NCBI RefSeq assembly: GCF_000802205.1
Contig: NZ_CP012850.1
Span: 3,250,587 to 3,314,586 of the forward strand
Reading direction: 5' to 3'
Length of the DNA stretch: 64,000 nt
From: Candidatus Nitrosocosmicus oleophilus
Lineage (GTDB): Archaea; Thermoproteota; Nitrososphaeria; Nitrososphaerales; Nitrososphaeraceae
The position numbers and the translations under genes are program-made. Within the stretch, counting starts at the first letter, position 1; each line of letters begins with the position of its first letter. This document shows positions 45,551-54,726 of this stretch, piece by piece. The notes beneath the pieces are model-generated. The model ran no database searches, was not told the origin of the DNA, and saw only the letters and a program-made list of their open reading frames with translations.

Positions 45551-45733
45551 TTACCCGCCACCTGCTCCACCTCCCAATGTACCCCATTGAACTTCTTGAT
45601 AATTATCAATTAACTCATTTAACAAATCATTGATATCCTTATCTTGTTGTTTTGATGAAATATACTCGCTTAACAATGATTGGAGTCTTTTATAAGTAAT
45701 GTCATCTACTTGCAGGTTTCTCATTTCTATCAA
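45551..45733 (-). CDS. small protein with glycine-rich C terminus
   Basis: The 60-residue protein starts with an RHH-like or coiled segment (NLQVDDITYKRLQSLLSEYI then SKQQDKDINDLLNELI) and ends QWGTLGGGAGGG. The N-terminal part resembles antitoxin-like RHH proteins. It lies 58 bases before mre11 on the same strand. Confidence 0.55.
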   Translation of the reverse strand: MIEMRNLQVDDITYKRLQSLLSEYISSKQQDKDINDLLNELIDNYQEVQWGTLGGGAGGG

Positions 45734-45826
45734 GACTATCTTGAGAATTTAATTATAGATATAGATTTGCACGTATGTTCAAAGAAAGATTTAACAGTAA
45801 TATAATTTACCTTAAAATCATCAATA

Positions 45827-46165
45827 ATGTCGATTAATTATCCTACTGAGATTTTTTCAAACACGCTGGGCAGAAAATTTCTCTTAAACATACTAAGATT
45901 TGATAACGGTTATTTTATTTCAATATCAGAGAATGAATCAAAGCTTGGATCTATCTCTGTATCATTAGCTGTGACAAACAAATCTAACACGGCTAGGGTG
46001 ATTCAAGACAAAAATGATCAATTATTTATTGATACTCTTTCTACCAGGATTTCCCTGATGAAAAATGGTATCTGCATCATATCAATGTTCACAAAAAATA
46101 AATTACATTTAGATGACATGAAAATAATTAATGAAAAGATCCTGTCGGCAATAGAGGAGAAATAA
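45827..46165 (+). CDS. hypothetical protein (112 aa) coupled to UbiD gene
   Basis: Its TAA is immediately followed by the ATG of the UbiD gene. The pattern of strands (KFLLNILRFDNGYFISISEN, SISVSLAV) and a final helix (HLDDMKIINEKILSAIEE) vaguely recalls a proteasome-assembly-chaperone or profilin-like fold. I cannot name it. Confidence 0.6.
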   Translation: MSINYPTEIFSNTLGRKFLLNILRFDNGYFISISENESKLGSISVSLAVTNKSNTARVIQDKNDQLFIDTLSTRISLMKNGICIISMFTKNKLHLDDMKIINEKILSAIEEK

Positions 46166-47647
46166 ATGATAAAAAAAGAAAAAAACAACCATAACAACAA
46201 GGATCGCAAAGGTATTTTGAGAAACAAAAATACTAGAAATCTTGATTCAAAGTCCGACCAAAAGAAAGTTGAAAATATCACCATAAAAGAAGACTCAGAA
46301 TTAAAACATGAGTATGATTTGAGAAGCTTTTTATCATACCTCGAGAAAAGGGGGGAACTAATAACAATACACAAGAAAGTAAAAAAGAAGTTTGAACTTG
46401 CTGCAATAATAAGTAAGTTTGATAAGAAAGAGGCTGTAATGTTTACCAACGTTGATGAATCTAAATTCAAAGTCGTTTCGAATATCTTAGGGACCAGGGA
46501 GCGCTTTTTTTATGGGATCGAGTCTTCAGGTCCAATCAACAAAATCGATTTATCTAACTTAGGCAACATAGGACCAGAATATTACCCTAAAGAATTTTCC
46601 AATGACGCACCATTCTATAGTAACAGTACTAAAAATCTCTATGATCTTCCTATCGTAAGTCATTTTGAAAAAGATGCTGGTCCATTTATTACTTCATCTA
46701 CAGTATATGTAAAGGATCAAGAGAATGGAAATCAAAACTCTTCAGTTCATAGAATGTTACTGCTTAATAATAGCCAAATGGCGATAAGAATGGTAGAGGG
46801 CAGGCATCTTCATAAATGCTTCGTTTACGCTAAAGAGCATAAAGAAGATTTAAAAATCAATGTTGTAGTTGGAGTGCATCCAGCCCTGAATATTGCAGCG
46901 GCATATCAAGCAGCGTATGGAATTGATGAAATTACAATAGCAAATTATCTCTTAAATGGCAATCTGAAGCTTGCAAAGAATAATTATTCTGACTTAATGA
47001 TACCAAAGCACAGCGAGGTAGTATTAGATGGTAAAATACTTCATGACGAAGTATCTGAAGAATGGATGGTCGAAATGCTGAGGACATATGACTTTAAACG
47101 AAAACAGCCAGTTTTTGAAATTAACAAAATTTGGTACAGAGATAATCCCATATATTATGACATTTTACCGGGATACACGGAACACAGATTATTAATGGGA
47201 TTGCCTATAGAAGCCAAAATTTTTAGTTACGTTAAGAATACTGTTCCCTCCACTAGAACTGTACACTTATCCGATGGAGGGAGTAATTGGTTAACTGCAG
47301 TAGTACAAATAAAGAAGAGACTAGAGGGTGAACCAAAAAATGCAATTCTAACTGCATTTGCAGCACATCCCTCTCTTAAGACTGCAATTATAGTTGATGA
47401 GGATATTAATCCCTGGAATCCTGTAGAAGTAGATTATGCCGTTTCTACTAGAACCCAAGCTGATAAAGATTTTCTAATAATAACAAATGCAAAGGGTTCA
47501 AGTTTAGATCCCTCTAGTGATCAAACCAATTTATTAACTACAAAATTAGGAATAGATGCTACGATTTCTCTTCTTAAAGATAGGGAGAGATTTGAGATTG
47601 CTAAAATACCTGGTGCAGATAATATCGATATCAAAAAGTATGTATAA
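46166..47647 (+). CDS. UbiD-family prenyl-FMN decarboxylase
   Basis: UbiD-type enzymes use prenylated FMN for (de)carboxylation. After a basic, probably disordered 50-residue leader, the chain follows the family: DLRSFLSYLEKRGELITIHK, VVGVHPALNIAAAYQA, IPKHSEVVLDGKI, and TRTQADKDFLIITN near the C terminus. In archaea one UbiD member decarboxylates anhydromevalonate phosphate to isopentenyl phosphate, directly after aconitase X. Both are in this window, so that role is the best inference. The prenyl-FMN synthase UbiX is not seen here. Confidence 0.88.
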   Translation: MIKKEKNNHNNKDRKGILRNKNTRNLDSKSDQKKVENITIKEDSELKHEYDLRSFLSYLEKRGELITIHKKVKKKFELAAIISKFDKKEAVMFTNVDESKFKVVSNILGTRERFFYGIESSGPINKIDLSNLGNIGPEYYPKEFSNDAPFYSNSTKNLYDLPIVSHFEKDAGPFITSSTVYVKDQENGNQNSSVHRMLLLNNSQMAIRMVEGRHLHKCFVYAKEHKEDLKINVVVGVHPALNIAAAYQAAYGIDEITIANYLLNGNLKLAKNNYSDLMIPKHSEVVLDGKILHDEVSEEWMVEMLRTYDFKRKQPVFEINKIWYRDNPIYYDILPGYTEHRLLMGLPIEAKIFSYVKNTVPSTRTVHLSDGGSNWLTAVVQIKKRLEGEPKNAILTAFAAHPSLKTAIIVDEDINPWNPVEVDYAVSTRTQADKDFLIITNAKGSSLDPSSDQTNLLTTKLGIDATISLLKDRERFEIAKIPGADNIDIKKYV

Positions 47648-47771
47648 AAAGAAAAAGAAAGTTACATGGTATCAAAGTTCTAAATATGTGTATTCCCGCA
47701 TAGGAATCTTTGGGCTGAGATTAATTCAAAAGGATTAGAAATACTCGATTTAGCAAGAATGAAAAAGAAGT

Positions 47772-48230
47772 TTAGATAATTGGCATCATGAGAGCAGACA
47801 GAATCACACCATACACTAAATGGCCAGTTAAACTTGTAATGGCTGGACCAAGTCCTAATGGATGTTTAAGTGGATCAATTCCGGTTATGGGTTTGTGAAT
47901 TGGTAGCAGCGTTAGAACCCATAAAACTAGACCATATAGAATGCCTACGAAAAACAGCATAGTGATTAAAGATGGACTCAAAGTCAATAAAAAATAAAAA
48001 CCAATTCCCCCCAATCCACCATTTACAAAATGAAGAAAAAGAAGTCCAGGAAAATTGATCTTTGCTCTATCCGTTCTAAAAAATTTGCTATATAACACCT
48101 GATTTTCATGCCATTCAAGCACTCCTTCTAGACCCCACTTTCTCCAAAAAGGAAATTCAAAAAAAGTCATCATCAATGTAGAAAATAATCCCGTCAATAA
48201 ACTCAAAAACATGGAAAAATAATCAAACAT
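47772..48230 (-). CDS. multi-pass membrane protein (152 aa)
   Basis: Four hydrophobic segments (first SMFLSLLTGLFSTLMMTFF; others GLLFLHFVNGGLGGIGFYFL, MLFFVGILYGLVLWVLTLL and ITSLTGHLVYGVILSALMM). The conserved-looking HENQVLYSKFF loop has no known match. The role is unknown. Confidence 0.7.
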   Translation of the reverse strand: MFDYFSMFLSLLTGLFSTLMMTFFEFPFWRKWGLEGVLEWHENQVLYSKFFRTDRAKINFPGLLFLHFVNGGLGGIGFYFLLTLSPSLITMLFFVGILYGLVLWVLTLLPIHKPITGIDPLKHPLGLGPAITSLTGHLVYGVILSALMMPII

Positions 48231-48734
48231 GCGATTATAGCCAAGTTATATGGAATATAATGTATCATCGGCCTGCAAATTAGTTAGCATCAGGGAGGAA
48301 ACAAGGTAAGCAAGTAAACAAGTAGACTCCGATAATTGTAATATTAGGATTGTAAAACGCAGGAATTGAACTATATATCGATGCTCAGATCAAAATATTA
48401 TGTGATCTTAATAGACATCAGCAAAAAGAATCCTGTCTTTAACAATCGTTCTAGGTCAGTTTATCTCACTCCACCTCTTATCATCTCACCTCATCTCACC
48501 TCACTCCACCTTACCAAAATAAATCATGGAGAAATGTTGGGTATCCCATCGTAATCAAACATAACTATAAAGCCACACACCTTTGTTTGATAAAGAGTCT
48601 CCAAATATTACCAGTAATCAGGATATTTACAAAAGAAATAATCAGAATCAGAATTCTGATGCTTTTATGGACTCAAAAACACAAACAATAGGTTGTTATG
48701 CGAGTTTTATAGAAGGATCAAAAATACGTATCCT
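48231..48734. other. intergenic with pyrimidine-rich tract
   Basis: A C/T/A-rich, G-poor tract at 48462-48513 contains repeated CTCACCTCA units (CATCTCACC appears twice in tandem). A frame of 62 codons crosses it but I regard it as chance. Confidence 0.45.
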
Positions 48735-48836
48735 ATGAAATCAAGTTTTGACTATAATCAAATATCAACAAAAGTAGAATCAAAATCAATAGCAGAAGGA
48801 AAATACTGTATCATATGCGGACAGGTATTAGAGTAA
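48735..48836 (+). CDS. micro-protein with one CxxC (33 aa)
   Basis: ATG 48735 opens a 33-codon frame, ending KYCIICGQVLE. A single CxxC knuckle could bind zinc as a dimer. The frame is followed after 37 bases by the next small gene. Support is by composition only. Confidence 0.4.
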   Translation: MKSSFDYNQISTKVESKSIAEGKYCIICGQVLE

Positions 48837-48873
48837 TGTAGAAGAATAAATACTAGGAAATTTATAGTTTAGT

Positions 48874-49077
48874 ATGAACCGCCTGATAGTCGAATCCTAC
48901 ACCAACTCGACAATAAACACAATTTTAGATGACATATCTAAAAAGTATCAAATTGATACGTCCAAAGAACAGCTTGATGAGGATATCCCGATTAATGAAA
49001 TCAAATTCAAATATAGAACTTACTCTGAATGCGTTAAAATGCTCTACAAGAGTGCAGGCGTAGTCAACGCAATTTAG
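48874..49077 (+). CDS. small hypothetical protein (67 aa)
   Basis: Soluble, starts MNRLIVESYTNSTINTILDD. A TATA-like AATAAATACTAGG lies about 25 bases before the ATG. Convergent with a zinc-finger gene overlapping its stop. Function unknown. Confidence 0.55.
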   Translation: MNRLIVESYTNSTINTILDDISKKYQIDTSKEQLDEDIPINEIKFKYRTYSECVKMLYKSAGVVNAI

Positions 49078-49232
49078 GTTCTAACTTTCATTAGTTTTAT
49101 ATGACCAGTAGTACAAGCTTCTGAACCTTCTTCATGTTCGTGCAAAAGCTGTTTTGCATTTTCCTCAGGTAATTTTTCTGTTGAAATATAACCACATTTT
49201 TCACAAATAACAATATAGCTCCAGCCAACCAA
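49074..49232 (-). CDS. small zinc-finger protein (52 aa)
   Basis: Reads from TTG 49232: LVGWSYIVICEKCGYIST, then KLPEENAKQLLHEHEEGS, EACTTGHIKLMKVRT. Cysteines C10/C13 and H31/H33/C40 could form one zinc site. A TATA-like CATATAGATAAATATCG lies about 30 bases upstream on this strand. Too short for automatic calling, but the residue pattern argues for a real gene. Confidence 0.6.
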   Translation of the reverse strand: MVGWSYIVICEKCGYISTEKLPEENAKQLLHEHEEGSEACTTGHIKLMKVRT

Positions 49233-49646
49233 ATAGATATCATTTTAGTTATCAGCCTTCGATATTTATCTATATGTCCAAATTAACAGATAAGGATCTG
49301 CATGCTTATCACACGCATAATTTGACAAAGAATATGCAGATTAAACCAATAGAATTGGGATGAGATTTTGGAAATTTCTACTCAGGTTAGATCGAAATAC
49401 TAATTACATGTAAGTTTGTTTTGCTTTTAAGTCATGTAGAAAGATATTATGTTGTAAATTATGTTGTAAATTTTTTTGCAAGTCAGATTTCTTTTAATTT
49501 TTTTATTGACCTTGAATAAATAAATGACCTTTTGATTGAAACAAGCAGATGGACATGATCCACAAAAGACAGTGGTTTCAGTCTAGCTGAGTCTTGGATT
49601 AGTAGATCGTAAAATCTTAAATAGAGATTTGATTCTGCTATGTGTA
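49233..49646. other. intergenic, no gene seen
   Basis: AT-rich, includes tandem ATTATGTTGTAA units (49449-49468). No gene seen. Confidence 0.45.
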
Positions 49647-50285
49647 ATGAGTTGCAAAGACAGTTTTGCTCGATATCCACTATTTATTACCATAATAATT
49701 ATGGGAACAGGGATAGTATTGATGTTTCAAAATTCAAATACAATAGAAGCAGGTGCTACAACTTTTATGCAAGATAACTCAAACAGCACCACTTCTTCTA
49801 CTCCTAGCACAGCTGTGGCCACGACATCTGCTTTGAATAATACATTCTATCATGATTCTGATGGTGAAATTAATAAACTAACATCGGCATTTGGATTACC
49901 ATTTTATGAACTAACGGATGCCAAAGATACCGGTAAAGAAGTACTAAATATCGATCCACAACAAACCAAGGACTCTTACATTGCTCAGGGCAATATGAAA
50001 GGAATAGGCAATGTTACTGAATATGGTACTTATATATCAACTTATTCATCACCTGAAATTAGCAGCACTGGTAAAGGAATGATAGTTCAGAATGATAATG
50101 TAGCAACGTTTACTGCTGAGGATACTGGGAAATATGACAACGACGGGAACTTACTATTGAAAGGAACTATGTTTTTCCAATCTGATGATAAGAAAATGGA
50201 GAGCATTGACGGAAAGATAGGACTTTATCTTTACTGGAAAGATGCTAACGGTACCGACTGGACAAAAACATGGTTATGGAAATAG
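49647..50285 (+). CDS. secreted protein, calycin/DUF3224-like domain
   Basis: From ATG 49647 (MSCKDSFARYPLF) there is one signal or anchor helix (ITIIIMGTGIVLMF), a Ser/Thr-rich linker, then a ~130-residue beta domain. Strands such as IGNVTEYGTYISTYSSPEIS, GKGMIVQNDNVATFTAEDTG and GTMFFQSDDKKMESIDG match a pattern also seen in the protein at 52643, which has no signal sequence. The repeated layout resembles DUF3224/lipocalin-like barrels. Function unknown. Confidence 0.65.
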   Translation: MSCKDSFARYPLFITIIIMGTGIVLMFQNSNTIEAGATTFMQDNSNSTTSSTPSTAVATTSALNNTFYHDSDGEINKLTSAFGLPFYELTDAKDTGKEVLNIDPQQTKDSYIAQGNMKGIGNVTEYGTYISTYSSPEISSTGKGMIVQNDNVATFTAEDTGKYDNDGNLLLKGTMFFQSDDKKMESIDGKIGLYLYWKDANGTDWTKTWLWK

Positions 50286-50828
50286 AGAATTACTGACAAG
50301 ATAATGGAGTGTAGGGAAAGGATACAGTCTAAAGACAACAAATACAATTTTTTTACTTTTAGTTAATAGAACAGACCGATTTCTTTTAGATAGCCTCATC
50401 AGGGTTTTGGGGATCCAAATATTTATGCTATAAACTATAGGTGCAAAAACTAGGTTCTCGTTTAATAATTTAAATCCCTCTAATAATTTTGATGATGATC
50501 AAAGGATCATTATCATCCTTTGAAAAACAAATTCTCAACAATTTGTATTTTATCTTGTTTCATACTATTTTTATCATAACCAAGTAATGTCATCTTAAGA
50601 ACGATTTGAGAAATCGAGTGGCAGTGTAGTAAAATTAAGGATATGATTTTTTGATGACAGGTGGCAGGGATATTTTATATTTATCCTGATATCAATTGAA
50701 ATTAAATTTCTAAAGCAGTACTTTTGATCAGGTTTAAAATCATATAAGGTACAAGTACATCACAAAACAGTGTATCCGATTACACGAGAAACGCCCTGGT
50801 TATTTATCCCTTTTTATCTAAAGCTCAT
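50286..50828. other. intergenic, no gene seen
   Basis: Holds a small hairpin AAAGGAT-CATTATC-ATCCTTT (about 50499-50519). Otherwise featureless; probably the promoter region of the copper oxidase. Confidence 0.45.
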
Positions 50829-51854
50829 ATGAAAAGTATAGACCTAGCAAGAATAATTCCTCGCAAAAAGACCCTAGAAGCACTAACAATGATAATGTTA
50901 CTCTCTTTTTCATCTGCGATTGTCTCGGATTTCAACTCCGATAATAGAATAGCCATAGCGAGCCAACAAACTCAAAAAACTAAAGAGTTTACATTGATAG
51001 CAGATGAAACAATACTAAATATTTCTCCAAGTAAAAAAATTAATGCATGGACTTATAATGATACCATCCCTGGTCCGACTATTCGTGTTACTGAAGGAGA
51101 TAAAGTAGTTGTACATTTCATAAATAATCTAAAGTTATCACATACTATTCACTTTCATGGTGGTCATAATGGAACTGTGGATGGAGTTTTTGAAATAGTC
51201 CCTCCAAACCAGACATTTACCTATGAATTTATAGCCACTCCAGCCGGTGCATTGATGTATCATTGCCACGTCATGCCAGTGGTTGAACATGTAAGAATGG
51301 GACTATACGGAGCATTTATCGTTGATCGCAAAGTCCCTTTGCCTCCAGCAAAAGAATTTTTGCTTGTATTTGGAGACCATGATTCAACCAATACACTCAC
51401 CTCTGATCCAGAAAGTATGTTTTTTAATGGATATGAAAACATTCACTATGACAATCCGCTTCCAGTATACGAAAATGAAACAGCAAGAGTTTATTTAATA
51501 AACTTGGCGCAGCTTCCCGCATATGGATATCATGTGCATGGGACGTTATTTAAGACTTGGATTTCGGGTATTCTTATGAATGATCCTATATATACTCAAA
51601 CTTGGGCAACTGCGTCAGGTGATGCGGCGGTTTTTGAATTGAAATGGCCGTGGACTGGAAATTTTCTCTTTCATATGCATGGAATTCCTGAAGAACGAGG
51701 GTCTATGGGATATTTCAATGTCTCTTTGCCTAATGAACACCTGGTAGACGGAAAGGATATAGCGATTACAAAGTCAGTCAGTATGATAGACTGGCAGCAG
51801 AACCTTACAAAAACATTGCAAAATGCTTCATCCATATCAGATCAAACAAAATAA
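50829..51854 (+). CDS. two-domain multicopper oxidase
   Basis: A signal peptide (about 15-45) leads to two cupredoxin domains. Domain 1 has HTIHFH (H108, H110) and HCH-x6-H (H145, C146, H147, H154), with M157 or nearby as axial ligand; the C146 site is a type 1 copper. Domain 2 has HVHG (235-238) and HMHG (282-285) but no type 1 cysteine. This matches a two-domain oxidase with T1 copper in domain 1 only (type C), which forms trimers with trinuclear sites between subunits. Copper-containing nitrite reductase (NirK) is a related alternative. Location is extracytoplasmic. Confidence 0.85.
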   Translation: MKSIDLARIIPRKKTLEALTMIMLLSFSSAIVSDFNSDNRIAIASQQTQKTKEFTLIADETILNISPSKKINAWTYNDTIPGPTIRVTEGDKVVVHFINNLKLSHTIHFHGGHNGTVDGVFEIVPPNQTFTYEFIATPAGALMYHCHVMPVVEHVRMGLYGAFIVDRKVPLPPAKEFLLVFGDHDSTNTLTSDPESMFFNGYENIHYDNPLPVYENETARVYLINLAQLPAYGYHVHGTLFKTWISGILMNDPIYTQTWATASGDAAVFELKWPWTGNFLFHMHGIPEERGSMGYFNVSLPNEHLVDGKDIAITKSVSMIDWQQNLTKTLQNASSISDQTK

Positions 51855-52113
51855 CTTCTCTTTTTTTGATTATGAGATTAACTTTCGACGTGACCGTTTA
51901 ATCTATTAGATCAGATTATTATTAAAAATATTGAGAAAAGACATCTCTAATTTACAGGGTTAGCATATCTAAAATTATGAGAAGTCTGCAGAATAATTAA
52001 TGAGTAATAAAATGTTACTAAAATAATCACAGAAAAATAAATATTGACCATCTTTTTCCAATAAGAAAGCTAAATAACTATTTGAGGCAAGCGGTAAATA
52101 TCATATCTTTTCA
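51855..52113. other. intergenic, no gene seen
   Basis: AT-rich spacer. No feature identified. Confidence 0.4.
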
Positions 52114-52440
52114 ATGCAAAACATGGATAAATTAATTACTAAAATTCTTTCAGTTTTTATAGTAACAGGCATATTGGGTGATTATATTCCAAATGTGTTG
52201 GCAACTTTAGGCACACCATTGGAAGTTTGTACTGGGAATAGCGCTGCAGGGCAAACAGGCAATAGTGCTGCCGAACAGGAGACGGAATAAGGACAGACCG
52301 GTGACACAGGAGCACAATCGGTTTCTCCAGAACTTAATGCATTAACAGGAAATAACCTGGGTGTTGAAGCACATCAAAATGGTAAGTGCATACCAACTTT
52401 TGAACAACCACCGACCGATTCAACAATTTCTCGAAATTAG
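52114..52440 (+). pseudogene. secreted protein gene with one in-frame TAA
   Basis: ATG 52114 starts a typical signal peptide (MDKLITKILSVFIVTGIL then PNVLA) and a mature region LEVCTGNSAAGQTGNSAAEQ ETE, stopped by TAA 52288-52290. The same frame runs on for another 49 codons (GQTGDTGAQSVSPELNALTG, HQNGKCIPTFEQPP) to TAG 52440. Cys residues on both sides and the shared composition indicate one former protein of 108 codons. The stop lies in a low-complexity linker. Confidence 0.6.
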
Positions 52441-52642
52441 AAATAGGATAAGAGATAAAGACAGCTCATTCAATAAATGTTCCTAGTTTTCTTTTTTCTT
52501 CTTTTTTTTGGTATCAATTACGGAGTCAATTCTAAAAAGTATTTTTCGATAGTTATAAGTTCCTAACATACATTAGTGAGATTACGAATATCAATCATCA
52601 TTACGCAACATCTTTTAAAAGGTGTGAAAAAGATATGGATTA

Positions 52643-53053
52643 ATGATCAATATTGGAAAAAAAATATTTGAGGAAGTAGATTTTCCAACCAATAGCACAA
52701 TAATTTCGGAGGATAAAGATAAATCAATCATCGAAAGAGAAAGTAGCTGGACTGGGAAGATTAAAGGAATAGACTCATTTCCAAGCGGTACTGTAGAGGG
52801 TCATGGACGTTCAGTAATTTTTGAAAATGGCGTCTCTATTTCTAACTGGCAGGGTATTTGGGCTATAGAAAGCGGGCAAGAAATTTCGTTTATTGGAAAA
52901 GATACAAGCCGAAATGGCAAATACTATGTAATAAGAACATACTTTACTCGCAATGAGGAGTTAAAAGATCTTGACGGCATGGTGTGTTTTTTAGACGGAA
53001 TATTTGATTCCAGAAATAAATCCTATATTTGTAGTGGATACAGATTGATCTAG
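52643..53053 (+). CDS. DUF3224/calycin-like protein without signal
   Basis: A 136-residue beta protein: TVEGHGRSVIFENGVSISNW, EISFIGKDTSRNGKYYVIRT and YFTRNEELKDLDGMVCFLDG give the strand order of a lipocalin-like barrel. It resembles the C-terminal domain of the secreted protein at 49647. Presumed cytoplasmic. Unknown function. Confidence 0.65.
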   Translation: MINIGKKIFEEVDFPTNSTIISEDKDKSIIERESSWTGKIKGIDSFPSGTVEGHGRSVIFENGVSISNWQGIWAIESGQEISFIGKDTSRNGKYYVIRTYFTRNEELKDLDGMVCFLDGIFDSRNKSYICSGYRLI

Positions 53054-53270
53054 AAATACATTTTTCATTACTTTACCCGTCTGGTGGCAGGAGTGGGTAT
53101 CCTTATTATGATTTAGATCAAAAAAATAATCTCAATGTAAGCAAGTGTTTGATAACTTGATGCTCGAAGAATGAACGTTTTCTTTATTATATGCATTGAC
53201 TTTGATTGTTTTTGTTATCAAGATCAATACTAAAAACCGTATTATCAATTCTGGACCGAGTTGAACCGTA

Positions 53271-53411
53271 TCATAGTGTAAAACTAGGACAATTACACCC
53301 CTCAACCTTGCAAAAAGGAGGAGCATTGCCCATACCCATAGCCACATGAAGAGATTTCGGGTGGTTGCATACTTTACATGTTATAAAATCTTCAGGTTTA
53401 CTAATGCTCAT
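53271..53411 (-). CDS. small cysteine-rich protein (46 aa)
   Basis: From ATG 53411: MSISKPEDFITCKVCNHPKS, LHVAMGMGNAPPFCKVEG, then CNCPSFTL. The spacing C12-x2-C15 and C34-x4-C39-x-C41, with H17 and H22, fits a zinc-binding knuckle pair. It is short and easily missed by gene callers, but its residue use is clearly protein-like. A longer frame on the same strand here (53132-53347) is the wrong phase. Confidence 0.62.
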   Translation of the reverse strand: MSISKPEDFITCKVCNHPKSLHVAMGMGNAPPFCKVEGCNCPSFTL

Positions 53412-54091
53412 ACATATTGATTAGTTATTATTTTATAAAAAGCATAACCATTTCAGGCGATATCTACTCTGAAAGAATTTTCTATTAATAATAAATTTCT
53501 GTGGTGCAAACAAAAATGACAAAAAAGTATGGTTGCTCGATAAATCGTAAAAATGTCAGACTCCAAGATTGGTTTCTCTCCTCAACCGAGTCAGATTCCA
53601 TTATTTTGTTTTCTTTCAAGAAAATTGACTTGTTTAGCTCATCATCGAATTACTCAAACCCCATCATTGGTATCTAGTATCGATGATTATGATGGATAAA
53701 TTCTCTCGGTAATATTTTATTGAGTTGGATATGCATTGTGAAAATGATATGACAAACAAAGAATTAGAAATTGCTGCTAAGGACTTTTTTAAAAAAAATG
53801 CGAAACTTGAGTTAAGAAATATATTTTTTACCTCAGGTATAACAGCGATTAGTCAATAATCCATAAAATCAATGCATTTAGAATTATTTTAAACCCCTTT
53901 TCTTTTTGTAAGATAGACAAACATAATACTACAACTAGAGAATCCCTGGGTCATGCCGGAATGACATCTCTCCCTTCAAATATACAAAACCCGTTGTTAA
54001 CGCAAGGACAACGAGATAAACAAACTGACTTGTCGGTTACAAAAAAACTAAAAAAAGAAATTGGATCTAAAAGCTTTTTCTGATCTAATAA
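53412..54091. other. intergenic with one doubtful micro-frame
   Basis: A 36-codon frame at 53749-53859 (MTNKELEIAAKDFFKKN...) is possible on the plus strand. No other sign of genes. Confidence 0.4.
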
Positions 54092-54310
54092 TTAAGCGGA
54101 GGCAGTAGTTACTGCAGGTTGACTATCAAAAAAGAGAGCTGATGAAGAAGATAAACATTCTCTCTCACTACCACCGCCATCACCACCTTCGGATGCATTG
54201 ACTTGCTGAATTGTAGAAGAAACATTGATTGTTCCTGGGATTGCTGCAACTAGTGAGAACAATGTCACGATTGCCAGGAGGCCAAGCCCCAAAATTTTTG
54301 GACTATTCAT
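54092..54310 (-). CDS. small secreted protein (72 aa)
   Basis: From the ATG at 54310 (MNSPKILGLGLLAIVTLFSL) a signal peptide leads to a short mature chain, STIQQVNASEGGDGGGSERE, then CLSSSSALFFDSQPAV. One Cys and a Gly/Asp patch. A start eight codons upstream is less likely. Unknown function. Confidence 0.55.
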   Translation of the reverse strand: MNSPKILGLGLLAIVTLFSLVAAIPGTINVSSTIQQVNASEGGDGGGSERECLSSSSALFFDSQPAVTTASA

Positions 54311-54726
54311 TATACAAATAAACCCATATGCCAATATTTAAAATTGATGGCAACCAACAATGGGTCTTTTGATCTGAGGAGGGTATAAAATATCTCAAAA
54401 GTGATTTTTATGTAGGTATGTAGGTTGAAGGGCGTTGTTTTCTAGCCAAGTCTATCCGAATAAATCTGCTATTTTATTAGATGTCATTATTATATGTCTT
54501 CTCAAATAATCGCTCAGGGAAACAAATCAAACAAGACAATGTTTTTTTTTGAAATCCTATGAAATAGACATGTTGACATGTTTCCAACATACATCGGGAG
54601 GTTACAAAAACGCAGATTATTATTCCATCTTATGACGGATATGCAATATTATGACACTCTCTTTGAGCTCTCACAAAAAACAGAATTTATTACAAAGTAT
54701 AACAAGAAATTTGCAAAGTCTAGAGT
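54311..54726. other. intergenic, no gene seen
   Basis: AT-rich, apparently empty. A plus-strand frame from 54578 overlaps the next gene's 3' end and is likely chance. Confidence 0.4.

Noticed and set aside
48366-48554. Frame through the CT-rich tract
   Set aside because: Its composition comes from the low-complexity DNA, not from a protein.
53132-53347. 71-codon minus-strand frame
   Set aside because: The overlapping 46-codon frame from 53411 has organised cysteines and a better start; this one is the shifted phase.
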